DNA from: Thermogemmata fonticola
GTDB taxonomy: Bacteria; Planctomycetota; Planctomycetia; Gemmatales; Gemmataceae
Assembly (NCBI RefSeq): GCF_013694095.1
Contig: NZ_JACEFB010000001.1
Span: 496,001 to 560,000 of the forward strand
DNA length: 64,000 nucleotides
Direction of reading: 5' to 3'
This document shows positions 49,877 to 58,689 of this stretch, one piece after another. The position numbers and the translations under genes are program-made. Each line of letters starts with the position of its first letter. Position 1 is the stretch's first letter. The notes beneath the pieces are model-generated. The model saw only the letters and a program-made list of their open reading frames with translations, did no database searches and was not told the origin of the DNA.

Positions 49877-51138
49877 GGTTTGTTCTCCTCGGTTGCGTCG
49901 GCTTTGCGAAGCCGGAAGAAAACGGTCTTGCTTTTGAACGGCCCCGGAGGACCGGCCTCCCACCAGATACCATCTCGACCCATGATGGCCGTAAAGTTGC
50001 CAAGGTCCCAGAATTGCTGGCCTACGCCCCAGGTCCCGTCTTTCTGCAACACTTCAACCCGGTCGGGAAGGTAACGAGAAAGCGCCGAGGGAATCTCATG
50101 ACGTGCCAGCACGTTGCCATTGGGGTCGACCGAAAAGCCAAAGCTGCAATGCACTTGATAGCAGGCTGGATCACCCAGACCCCAACGGCGGTCCTTGATC
50201 AGAAATTCGGGGGGAGCATAGCCGGCTATCGGAACGTACTTTCCCTCAGGTGTGACTTTGGCGGCATCCGGCCAACACCGCCCGCCGATGTAAATGGAGC
50301 CGTCCGTATGCCAGACTAGCGTTACGCCTTCGCCCGAGCCGATCTGGACTTGCCGAGGCTTGGCGTTGGGCCACTTTTGCGCATAGATAGCCGCCAGGTC
50401 TTGCGAAGCCTTGGCTTGCGTAATCAGGGTAGTCACCCGGCCCTGAGCATCCGCTTTCGCTAACCCTCCGGCGAAGGTGAAATAAAGATTTCCCTGCGGG
50501 TCCATTGTCAACCCTTTGCCGAAACGACCAAATTCCGCCAAGCGTACTTCTTCATTCACCCCAGGAAGACTGCCCCGCGACCCGCGGCCGGCTACGGTTT
50601 CCAGAAACCATGTTCCATCGCTCCGACGGGAAAGTTTTCGCAACAGACCGTTGTCGTTGATAAACAGGGTGTGTCCAGACGCCGCTACCGAGAAATAGCC
50701 GCCGCCATAGACCCCCGGTCCCAGCAAACCGGAGAATTCCCCAGGCCCATCCAAGGTGTCGCCCAGGTCATTCCCACCGGCAATCGGCCAGATTTCCCCC
50801 TTCTCCAGTTTCCAGAATTGCCGCCGCTTGTCGTGAAAGTACAAACGGACGCCGTCATCCTTGCCCAGATAAAGCTGATCAGCTTGCTCAATGGGACGGA
50901 CCATATGGGGCAGACTTCCCCCCACTGCCCAGCGAGCTGGACCGCCGAATGATCGGCCGTTCTGGCACATGGCAAACGCAATGTGTTCCGCACGCCAGCC
51001 GGGCAGGAATTTGATTTCAAACGGCGGCGCGGGCAGCCACTCGTTTTTGGATTCCTGGGCTGACGCTCTTCCCGACGGCCCAATCAGCACTCCCGACAGC
51101 AGAAGTGGGACATACAGGGAGAAAAGGCAGCGTGTCAT
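49873..51138 (-). CDS. Exported NHL/propeller-like protein, module B
   Basis: 421 residues. A signal peptide (LLLSGVLIGPSGRASA) precedes a beta-rich body of short blades: LFINDNGLLRKLSR, FGKGLTMDPQGNLYFTF and ADAQGRVTTLITQ, which fits NHL-type or similar six-bladed propellers. EHIAFAMCQNGRS near the start is shared with the module A protein (EHFAFCCMDG). No catalytic motif was recognised. It follows the thioredoxin-like gene by 40 bases and overlaps the next gene by four bases. Confidence 0.75.
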   Translation of the reverse strand: MTRCLFSLYVPLLLSGVLIGPSGRASAQESKNEWLPAPPFEIKFLPGWRAEHIAFAMCQNGRSFGGPARWAVGGSLPHMVRPIEQADQLYLGKDDGVRLYFHDKRRQFWKLEKGEIWPIAGGNDLGDTLDGPGEFSGLLGPGVYGGGYFSVAASGHTLFINDNGLLRKLSRRSDGTWFLETVAGRGSRGSLPGVNEEVRLAEFGRFGKGLTMDPQGNLYFTFAGGLAKADAQGRVTTLITQAKASQDLAAIYAQKWPNAKPRQVQIGSGEGVTLVWHTDGSIYIGGRCWPDAAKVTPEGKYVPIAGYAPPEFLIKDRRWGLGDPACYQVHCSFGFSVDPNGNVLARHEIPSALSRYLPDRVEVLQKDGTWGVGQQFWDLGNFTAIMGRDGIWWEAGPPGPFKSKTVFFRLRKADATEENKP

Positions 51139-51178
51139 TTGTGTCTCTCCGATACGAGGTGTAAATGCTCGTTGACTT

Positions 51179-52453
51179 TCACTTGGGTTTCAAGTAAGCG
51201 GCATCTCCAGCTCCGCCGGGTGGCAAGCGGTCGGTGGGACGTGGCTTGGCGACCAACTCGAATGCAATGCCTAAAGGTTGAGCACCGGGGCGGTATCCTC
51301 CCCCGCCGTGCTGAATATGGCCGGTCACTTTACCCAGCGCGACCAGATCGAATCGCGTGAAAGCGGCCTGGGACCGGGAATAGACGAGCTTTCCGAGGAT
51401 GACTGGCTCATAGGTCAGATCGTCGCCAAGTTGCAGCTTCGCCTGGCCTTCCACGCGCAGGCGAATCTCCTCGCTGTCCGTGTATTCCACGCTGACGGTC
51501 AACCGCCCGTCTTTGGTAGTTGCCTTGGCGAAGCAGGGACCTTCGGTGAAGCCCACGCGGGGATTCAAGTGATAGCGAAACAACCGCAATTGCAGCGATT
51601 CAGGGACCGGCAATTGCTGGCCTTGTGCAGTAGCGTTTGCGATCAAGGCCTTCCCTTCCTCCGCGAGCACCCACATCGTATCGTCGAAGGGTTCCCGGCA
51701 AAGCTTCCGGTTGCGTTCCGGCGTCTTTTCGGTGTAGTCGCTCGGCTGGGTGTAGCGGATGGTACCATCAGAATTGCGTCCGAGTTGCCGCAGGTAAACC
51801 CGCAGAATCAACGTTCCCGCGGGAGCTTTCGGCAGGCCATCATCAACGCGTTGGTTGTCTTGGAGCAAATCCGCCGGCCCACGCTTATCCGCCTCCGGCA
51901 GACTGTCGAACGTCTGCAACGCCTTCTTCAGCATCCCCAAGGCCACTCCCGGCGTGTTGAAGGCGATGCGTCCGAGGTGTTTCCCGGAAGCTGTCACCAC
52001 GTCCATGCAGAAGTTCGAGGTCAACGCTGTACTGCCCACATTAGCATTGCGGAAAAACGTCCCGACGGCATCTTGCCGCTTGCGCACGGTTCCAGCGTCA
52101 GGCACCGTGACAGCAATGCATCGCTCCTTGACCAATCGAGTGAACTCCTCGTTCCACACCGCCGGGTCGCGCGCTGCGGAGACGGACCAGCGGCAATTGC
52201 CGAGCGGTGAACCACGGTGCCCTGACAGAATCAGCAAGGGCTTGCCTTCCTTAGCCGCCTGTAACCGGGCGTTGTGCACATCGGTTTGCCAGTGGACCTG
52301 CCAGAAGCGGCATTCTCCCGGCTGCGGCTTGATAAATTGGTGCCATGGATCGAAATTTTCCCAGGTCAGTTCGCGCAACGGGGGTGCCGGTTGAGCCAAA
52401 AGGCACAGCCCAGGCAATAAAAACCACACACTCATAGCGAAGCGACGAAGCAT
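51179..52453 (-). CDS. Exported thioredoxin-like protein of unknown role, module B
   Basis: 424 residues. A signal peptide (SVWFLLPGLCLLAQ) is followed by PQPGECRFWQVHWQ and the thioredoxin-like start KEGKPLLILSGHRGSPLGNC, where Cys87 sits after the strand but in place of CxxC there is only one Cys. FTRLVKERCIAVTV is the matching next strand. The C-terminal 250 residues have an ASGKHLGRIAFNTPG stretch and a beta-rich end (KLVYSRSQAAFTRFDLVALG). No known family was recognised for that part. It starts the second module; its paralogue is the interrupted gene at 57069-58367. ATG 52453 follows GAGGCGGT. Confidence 0.75.
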   Translation of the reverse strand: MLRRFAMSVWFLLPGLCLLAQPAPPLRELTWENFDPWHQFIKPQPGECRFWQVHWQTDVHNARLQAAKEGKPLLILSGHRGSPLGNCRWSVSAARDPAVWNEEFTRLVKERCIAVTVPDAGTVRKRQDAVGTFFRNANVGSTALTSNFCMDVVTASGKHLGRIAFNTPGVALGMLKKALQTFDSLPEADKRGPADLLQDNQRVDDGLPKAPAGTLILRVYLRQLGRNSDGTIRYTQPSDYTEKTPERNRKLCREPFDDTMWVLAEEGKALIANATAQGQQLPVPESLQLRLFRYHLNPRVGFTEGPCFAKATTKDGRLTVSVEYTDSEEIRLRVEGQAKLQLGDDLTYEPVILGKLVYSRSQAAFTRFDLVALGKVTGHIQHGGGGYRPGAQPLGIAFELVAKPRPTDRLPPGGAGDAAYLKPK

Positions 52454-52555
52454 GGGTACCGCCTCAAATGCAGAAGCAATGGCCCGAATCCAAGCTGTCA
52501 AGCCTCACCTTCGTTCCCAATTTTGGAGTGACGAGCAGCGACTATGCGGTCGGCC

Positions 52556-54067
52556 TTATCTCTTTCGATACCAGACGGGTGTGCCGAACCATTCGTGCAT
52601 TTCTTTTTCAAAGCGGGCGACGACTTCGGGCGGTTCTGGAACCCATCCGCGGTCGCCGGTTTCCGTGATCCACGTGTCCAAGGCCGTCCGCAGTCGTACA
52701 AGGGCTTGTTGGTGTTCAGGCTTCTTCGACTCGGCTAAGTTGTGAATTTCGTAAGGGTCGGCTGCGGTGTCGTAGAGTTCCTCTTCTGGCAGGCGGGAAC
52801 GCATCAGGGCCAAGGGTGGTCCTGATAGTTTGCCTTCGGCGTGCAACTGCCGCATGAGAGGGATGACCAAAAAGCATTTCTCCTTGTAGCGGTTCAAAGC
52901 GAGGAACGACTGCTCCGGCATGTAGTTGCGGATATAACGATAACGAGCATCCCGAACGGTACGGATGCGGTTGACAGTCTCATCGATGCGATCCCGCGCA
53001 CTGAAGGCATAGGTGCGCGGCGGGTCTGCTTGCGGACCGAGAAAGATTCGGCTCTGCATCAACGGGGGGCGAGGCAAACCGGCAATGGCCAGCGTCGTCG
53101 CCGTCAGGTCGAGTAAACTAATGACTTGACCGCTGACCGACCCGGCTTTCCAGGATGGAGGAGCGGGAAAATTCTTCGGCCAGCGAATGATCATGGGCAC
53201 GTGCAAGCCGCTATCGTAGCACCAATGGATCCCGCGCGCTTCCAGGCGGCCATTGTCCGCGAAGAAAACAATCACCGTATCGTCCTCCAAGCCATCGCGG
53301 CGTAACGCTTCCAGAATCCAGCCGACGCGGCGATCCAGGCCGGAGACTGCATTCAAATAGCGCGCCCACTCTTGTCGGGTGATGGGGTGATCGGGGTAGT
53401 AAGGCGGCGGAGTGACTTTGTCCGGGTGGGCAATCTGCGGATGCTCGCGTTCGCCGACCCACTCCACCCGCTCTTTCTTGGCACATTTGCGGTCGTAAAT
53501 GTCGTATTCGACCTCCGGCAGGTTGATCATGGCGAAGAAAGGCTGGCGATTTTTCAGTGCGGACCAATCCTCCGACTCGAAAATGGGGCCTTCATTGACG
53601 AAATTGAGGTCGAGTTTGCCAGTGCCAACCCATTGACTGCCAATGGTACGAATGTTCGCCGTGAAGTAACCCGCATCCTTGAGCCAATGCGTTAAGGGCC
53701 GAACGCCCGGCGGCAAGCGGAAATCGTCATCGCGGTGGCTACGCATGTGGTGCGTGTCCGTCGTCGTTTGATACATGCCCGTCATGATAGCCGATCGACT
53801 CGGAGCGCAGACCGGCGACGTGGCAAAAACACGCGTATAGCGGACCCCTTGGCTAGCCAGGCGATCAAGGTTCGGCGTTTGAACTTGGTGCATGCCATAA
53901 CAGCCCAGGTCTGGCCCAATGTTCTCCGCGACAATCCAGAGAATATTCGGCCGACGCTGGGGTTTCGCCAGTTCCGGCGGCTGAGAACTGACGGTTCCTG
54001 ACAGCAACAAGACACCAACGAAGGCCAACGACAACTCCACGCGGCATGGCCGTCCGACTGCCCTCAT
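52556..54067 (-). CDS. Exported formylglycine sulfatase, module A
   Basis: 503 residues. A signal peptide (LSLAFVGVLLLSGTVSS) precedes RPNILWIVAENIGPDLGCYG; the usual metal-binding Asp-Asp of the family reads Glu-Asn here. The formylglycine motif CAPSR is at Cys87, followed by MTGMYQTTTDTHHMRSH, which matches planctomycete sulfatases of the heparan/N-sulfoglucosamine type. VFFADNGRLEARG and the C-terminal EELYDTAADPYEIHNLA are typical. ATG 54067 follows GGGGGTGG; ATG 54124 is an upstream alternative. It closes the first module. Substrate unknown. Confidence 0.92.
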   Translation of the reverse strand: MRAVGRPCRVELSLAFVGVLLLSGTVSSQPPELAKPQRRPNILWIVAENIGPDLGCYGMHQVQTPNLDRLASQGVRYTRVFATSPVCAPSRSAIMTGMYQTTTDTHHMRSHRDDDFRLPPGVRPLTHWLKDAGYFTANIRTIGSQWVGTGKLDLNFVNEGPIFESEDWSALKNRQPFFAMINLPEVEYDIYDRKCAKKERVEWVGEREHPQIAHPDKVTPPPYYPDHPITRQEWARYLNAVSGLDRRVGWILEALRRDGLEDDTVIVFFADNGRLEARGIHWCYDSGLHVPMIIRWPKNFPAPPSWKAGSVSGQVISLLDLTATTLAIAGLPRPPLMQSRIFLGPQADPPRTYAFSARDRIDETVNRIRTVRDARYRYIRNYMPEQSFLALNRYKEKCFLVIPLMRQLHAEGKLSGPPLALMRSRLPEEELYDTAADPYEIHNLAESKKPEHQQALVRLRTALDTWITETGDRGWVPEPPEVVARFEKEMHEWFGTPVWYRKR

Positions 54068-54206
54068 TGCCACCCCCAACCGCCTCGCCTGCAAAGCCTC
54101 GGACATCCCAGGGAACAAAGCCAAGCTCTAAGCCTCCCTTCTTTGTTCCTTCGGATCGCTCATCCGTCTGCTACGCCGTCCGACTTCAAGCTCCCCTCTG
54201 CTAGCG

Positions 54207-55592
54207 TTACGGGCTGGCCTTCTTCAGACTCACCCGCCGGGCCACCAGCTTTATGTCCTCGACACCCCGCAGCTCACTATTGACCACCAAACACACCCCC
54301 TGCGGCCCTGCACTCACCGCCGGTAAAATGTGCTCCTTGCCCGGCTCGGCCGCTATCTTGAAGCCGCCCTTGGCACGGCCGCAGACGATTTTCGTTCCGT
54401 CCGGCGACACGTACCATCCCGCGATGCACATGTGAGTCGCCACACCTTGGCCTTTCACCCCCTTCGGTTCCTTGGCATCCTGGGCGTTTTCCATGACATA
54501 GAGGAAATGCTCGCCGTCAAAAGCCACGGCCGTGTGAGGCGTCAGATAACTCACCCGCGCTTGCTCCAGGCCATCGAGCGCAGTTCTCGTTGTCTGAAAG
54601 GCTCCATCTGGAGAGAGCGTCCAGAGCGTGGCCACATAGGGTGAACCGCCCCCGAAACCTTCCGCCATTCGCACCGAGGTGACGAAAGAGGATCCATTCC
54701 AGGCTACAGGAAGCCATCGCGCCGTCACCTTTCCACCTAGTCCCCGCCCACTCTTCCGAGCGTCCGAAGTAGGAGGGAGAGGTCCATGTTTGCGCGCTCC
54801 TGTCTTGGCGTCCAGGAGAATCCAATTGATCACTGTGCCGCCAAATCGGTTGTGCCTTTGTTCCACAAAGGTGACGGCCAGCACATCCCCGCCACTGGCG
54901 ATCGAAGGATGAGCCGCTTGATACGCCTTGTTGCTCACTAACTCCGTGGGCGTCGCATCGACCAACTTCCCTTGCGGGGAAACCCGTGCTCCATAAATTG
55001 CGTAGCCATTGCCGGGAGTGTTCGGCAAACCCGAACCCACGAAGGCCGACCAAACCACGTGATAGTGGCCGCCTGCAAACGCTGCCGCCGGCTCACACTG
55101 ATTGTGTTCGCCTCCGGCGATCAGGAAGGGTTCCCCTTGCGGCTTGCCCTCAGCACTGACCACGATCCCGCGAACGTCCCAGTCCCGACCATTGGAGAGT
55201 TCCCCCCATACCACCAGCCAATTTTGCCCGTCCGAGGCAACACTGACGTAGGAACGCAGCCCCTTTCCGTACGCCAGGCGAATCCCTGCTGGGTCGAGCG
55301 ACTGGCCATCCTCGCCGACGCGGGCGCACCAGATTTCCGTGCTTCCTTCATTGAGGCAGCCTTCACGCCAGGCTACCAGCCAGCTTTTCGCTCCCGCCGC
55401 CCAGGCTACTGCCGCTTGAGTCTGCGCACGTGCCCCGGCTGCCTTCGCCGCCACTTCCTGCGGAGGACTGATAAGCGTTTGGTATTCATCAGCACCACTC
55501 GCTCCTCCGGTACTTATCCATCCGGCCACTCCACTGGCCATTGCGGCAAGGAACAAGCCGCTCCATACCCATTTCCCCTTACGCTTCCTCAT
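54207..55592 (-). CDS. Exported propeller-like repeat protein, module A
   Basis: 461 residues with a signal peptide (VWSGLFLAAMASGVAGW). The repeats are diverged copies of those in the module B protein: WLVAWREGCLNEGSTEIWCARV, cited as its start, NWLVVWGELSNGRDWDVRGIVVS and YHVVWSAFVGSG. The C-terminus ends DIKLVARRVSLKKASP. ATG 55592 follows GAGGGG and the preceding gene's stop is ten bases upstream, so they are co-transcribed. The role is unknown; same position in the module as the 48536-49876 gene. Confidence 0.78.
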   Translation of the reverse strand: MRKRKGKWVWSGLFLAAMASGVAGWISTGGASGADEYQTLISPPQEVAAKAAGARAQTQAAVAWAAGAKSWLVAWREGCLNEGSTEIWCARVGEDGQSLDPAGIRLAYGKGLRSYVSVASDGQNWLVVWGELSNGRDWDVRGIVVSAEGKPQGEPFLIAGGEHNQCEPAAAFAGGHYHVVWSAFVGSGLPNTPGNGYAIYGARVSPQGKLVDATPTELVSNKAYQAAHPSIASGGDVLAVTFVEQRHNRFGGTVINWILLDAKTGARKHGPLPPTSDARKSGRGLGGKVTARWLPVAWNGSSFVTSVRMAEGFGGGSPYVATLWTLSPDGAFQTTRTALDGLEQARVSYLTPHTAVAFDGEHFLYVMENAQDAKEPKGVKGQGVATHMCIAGWYVSPDGTKIVCGRAKGGFKIAAEPGKEHILPAVSAGPQGVCLVVNSELRGVEDIKLVARRVSLKKASP

Positions 55593-55602
55593 TTCTTGCC
55601 CC

Positions 55603-56958
55603 TCATGGCAGTTTTTGGATGCTCTCTTTCCCGAAGTCGATGGGGCCGACACGCCACACCCAGGCATCTCCCCCGCCCATGCTGTACAACTGATAAAAGT
55701 AGCCAGGGTCGGCCATGACCCAGCCTCTACCCCAGGCGGGAGCTTTATCCGGGGGACAGGCTTGCCAGGTCAGCTCGCCGCCACCAGAAGCTTGCTTGGT
55801 GGGAAACTCCCGCCACTCCCCGTCCTTACACAGCGTCGAGACGCGGCCATCCTTGAAACGCCGCAGCGGCGCATCATCTACCGCTCCGAAAAACACAATG
55901 TCCGGAGCCCAGGTGCCGCCAGCCAATAGCGGCCCGCCGAAAAACGCCGCCTGCCTCAACGCATCGCCGTCCCATCTCTTGTTCACATCCCCAGCGTCCT
56001 GCGCCACACGCCATGCTTTCTTGCGGTCCGCTGTTACCTTGACCACGGTCCCCTTCGGATAGTTGCCCTGATACCAGCCCAGGTAAAAACTGCCGTCGGG
56101 AGTCACCACAATCTTTTCCGCGGGCGGCAATGGTTTTCCGTCATGTCGCGTCCCAATTTCTGGCTTGCCGAGATAGTCCGCCGTCGAAAGAACGCACGTG
56201 AGCGTGCCCTGGGCATCGTCGTACTGCCACAGGTTCCCCTCGCTGTGAAAGTAAACATTCAGCTTACCACCCACGCGACCGGTGGTGATGAACGGCAGCT
56301 TGTCGAAGAAAACGTCTTTCGCGGCAATCGACTTTCCCACTTCCGTGGGCGGAGCGCTCTTGCCCAGGCCAATGATTCGCTTGAACCACCACCGGCCGCC
56401 CTTTTCCTTGTTCCGCCAAACCTTGTAAATGCTGTATTCCAGACCGGTGCCCAAACCCGCTCGGGTGAGCAAATAGCCCGCCGGTTGACCGTCTGGCCCA
56501 TCCCGCAAAGGGTTCCCCACTGCCACCACCGTGGAAATGGGGTTGCCGATGCCTCCCACCCGTTGCAGGTGCGGGATAAACGAGGCTGGTCCTTCGTCGA
56601 CATTGAGCCGACCATGCCAATAATCCGCCCCGGCAATCGTCTCCACCATGCCATCCATCCGGGCCACCCGCAGCCCGCTATCCCCGTGGGCTGGAATGAA
56701 GTAAAGGTTCCCTTCGTCGTCCACGGAAACTGCTTTCGTCACCGGTGCCATGGCCTCCTTACGCGGGCCGTCCAGATAACCATCCATGCAACAGAAGGCG
56801 AAATGCTCGTACTTCGGCGGTCCCGATATTTGGCTCCCCGGCGATGGTTTGTCCTGCCCGCTCGTCTCCGTCGCTAGCCACCCCGCCGCCAGCACTGCTG
56901 ACGCAGCCAGGGTGCAAAAAGAAGGGTTGATCCAGCGTCGTTTACAAGGTCTGAACAT
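55603..56958 (-). CDS. Exported NHL/propeller-like protein, module A
   Basis: 451 residues with a signal peptide (LAASAVLAAGWLATETSG). The body has blades such as AVSVDDEGNLYFIPAHGDSG, LNVYFHSEGNLWQYDDAQG and IVVTPDGSFYLGWYQG, typical of NHL-like propellers. It is the paralogue of the 49873-51138 protein, although strongly diverged. ATG 56958 follows GGAGA. The upstream gene ends 110 bases before it, with no clear promoter between. No catalytic residues were recognised. Confidence 0.78.
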   Translation of the reverse strand: MFRPCKRRWINPSFCTLAASAVLAAGWLATETSGQDKPSPGSQISGPPKYEHFAFCCMDGYLDGPRKEAMAPVTKAVSVDDEGNLYFIPAHGDSGLRVARMDGMVETIAGADYWHGRLNVDEGPASFIPHLQRVGGIGNPISTVVAVGNPLRDGPDGQPAGYLLTRAGLGTGLEYSIYKVWRNKEKGGRWWFKRIIGLGKSAPPTEVGKSIAAKDVFFDKLPFITTGRVGGKLNVYFHSEGNLWQYDDAQGTLTCVLSTADYLGKPEIGTRHDGKPLPPAEKIVVTPDGSFYLGWYQGNYPKGTVVKVTADRKKAWRVAQDAGDVNKRWDGDALRQAAFFGGPLLAGGTWAPDIVFFGAVDDAPLRRFKDGRVSTLCKDGEWREFPTKQASGGGELTWQACPPDKAPAWGRGWVMADPGYFYQLYSMGGGDAWVWRVGPIDFGKESIQKLP

Positions 56959-57068
56959 GCGTCTTTCTCCCGTGCGGCTTGGATTGGCCCGGCGGTCCGA
57001 CCCCGGCGGCCTTCGGCGACCTTTCCTAGGCCGGACCACTCCAGGGTTACCGAAGCAACTCAGCCCAG

Positions 57069-58367
57069 CTACTTCCGGCTCGTTAGCACGAGCGGTTTGG
57101 GTTCGAGGTACTGCTTCAGGTCATCGCGGGCACCGCGAGGCCAGACCAGTTGGGCTTCCGTCGGCTTCTTCACCAATTCGTAAAAGATGCCGAGATAGTA
57201 TTTCCCCACAATCAGCCCACGCGGCGAATTGTTCCCCTCGCCGAACGCCAGTAAATCGAAGCGGGTCACCTCTTGCTTCACCCGGTCGTAAGTCAGGTAA
57301 CCCAGGATGGCCGGTGAGTAGGAAATCACCTTGCCCTTAGGGCCGGGGTCCTTGACGGAAAGCTCGAAGCGTCCCTGGAGCTTGAGGCGCAGCTCCTTGT
57401 CCGAGACTTCCTCGACGGTGACGGTAACTTGGGCTGCCGCGGGCTGCACACTGGCGAATTTGACACTTTCCCCCAACCCTCGCTCTGGGTCGAGCTGATA
57501 GCGAGCCAAGCGAGCCACGAAGGAAGCCGGGGCCGCATAGCTCTTCCCTTTCTCCGGAGACGAAGGCAAAAGCGCCTGCCACTCGGCTCGGGGGATCCAC
57601 ATCATGTCCTGAGCGGGTTCCCGGAGGCGTTCCCAGCCGGATTGGCCCTCGCCGGGCGTGTAGTCCGCCTGCTCCGTGTAGCGCAGGGAGCCGTCCGGAT
57701 TCGCCATGAATCGGCGGAACTGACCCATGAGGATCAGTGTTCCCTCCGGCGGACGGTGCAGCGGGCGTTTCGGGTCCGCTGGGCCATAGGCCACTTTCAA
57801 GCCGGGCTTGCGTTCCTCCTCCGGCAATGCTTCCCAGGCGGCCAGGATTTTCTTCAAACTGGCCATACGAAGCCGATCGTTGACCCACAGCACATCACCG
57901 AGCTTTTTGCCCGAAGCTGTGATGACACTGGTCTTACCACTTGCGGTTCCCGTTACACATTTGGTCTTGCGGACCATCTCGCCGATAGCATCCTGGCGCG
58001 CACTCTCCCGCCGAGCATCCACCGAGACGCACACAAACTTTTCTTTGAGCAGATTGACGATTTCTTCAGTCCACAGGGACGGCGCACGGCCGCCAGAACC
58101 GGCCGCTCAGCACACCGTGTGCGGGGGACCGCCCGCACCCGACCAGACGAAGATCGGCTTCCCCTCCGCGGCTGCCTTTTGGATCGCCTCATCGAGGCTC
58201 AGAAGCCAGGGAATCTGCCAGAAGCGGCTCTCCCCCGGCTGCGGCTGAATCAGTTGCCGGAGCTTGTCGAAATTGTCCGGCGTCACCGGGGCAGGTTCCG
58301 CCGCTAGACCTGCTAGCCCGCCCCACACCAGCGCAATCATCACTCCCCATCGTTTGCTTCGGCTCAT
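57069..58367 (-). pseudogene. Exported thioredoxin-like protein, module A, split by one in-frame TGA
   Basis: Read through one TGA (58109-58107, codon 87), the frame gives 432 residues, close to the 424 of its module B paralogue, and aligns without gaps around the stop: SGAGGPPHTVC, TGA, AAGSGGRAPSLWTEEIVN against SGHRGSPLGNC, R, WSVSAARDPAVWNEEF. A signal peptide (IALVWGGLAGLAAEP) and PQPGESRFWQ precede it. The stop directly follows Cys86, the cysteine that the paralogue also has. CGA to TGA is one transition, so a nonsense mutation is the simplest view; selenocysteine is possible but unsupported by a clear SECIS. Otherwise intact, first in the module, preceded by a promoter and operator. 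Confidence 0.7.
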
Positions 58368-58457
58368 ACCTGACACCCTCGATTCTGGTAAATCCCACGA
58401 CTCCCGCTTCCAGGGAAGAACACCGACAACTTCCGGAAGCCATCGGTGCCCGCAAGA

Positions 58458-58486
58458 AATATACCTCAGCCTGCTCCCTTGGTCGA
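58458..58486 (-). promoter_or_regulatory. Promoter of module A
   Basis: On the minus strand TCGACC (58486-58481) and TATATT (58463-58458) are 17 bases apart, matching four and five of six consensus bases. Transcription would begin near 58451, giving a leader of about 84 bases. The poor -35 box fits a promoter that needs an activator, and a palindrome lies just upstream. Confidence 0.5.
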
Positions 58487-58507
58487 TGTGATATTTTTCT
58501 TGATTGA

Positions 58508-58526
58508 CTCTAGCTTTTTTCTAGAG
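58508..58526. promoter_or_regulatory. Palindromic operator, site 1
   Basis: CTCTAG-CTTTTTT-CTAGAG, a perfect inverted repeat with a seven-base AT-rich spacer. Its centre is about 66 bases before the predicted module A transcription start, the usual position for the recognition site of LysR-type activators. The same palindrome occurs at 61654-61674 next to the lysR-type gene. Confidence 0.7.
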
Positions 58527-58689
58527 CTGTTTTGTGGCAAAGTACGGCGAAAAGCCCGGTACATGGGCTTCTATTTGACGCGAAACTTCAAGGTCAGGGA
58601 ACTGGAGGGGTCTAGCGGCTACCCAGAAGGTGGAAAAGGGAAAAGGAATGGCGGAAAAATGCAGCGGAAACGCGGTGCCTTCCCCGGTT

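Noticed and set aside
51278-52210. 310-codon plus-strand frame opposite the thioredoxin-like gene
   Set aside because: Composition typical of a shadow frame; the minus-strand gene has a signal peptide and a paralogue.
58081-58106. SECIS-like hairpin after the in-frame TGA
   Set aside because: The CGGCCG hairpin loop is only about eight bases after the TGA, closer than in known bacterial elements, and such GC palindromes are common here; not listed as a feature.
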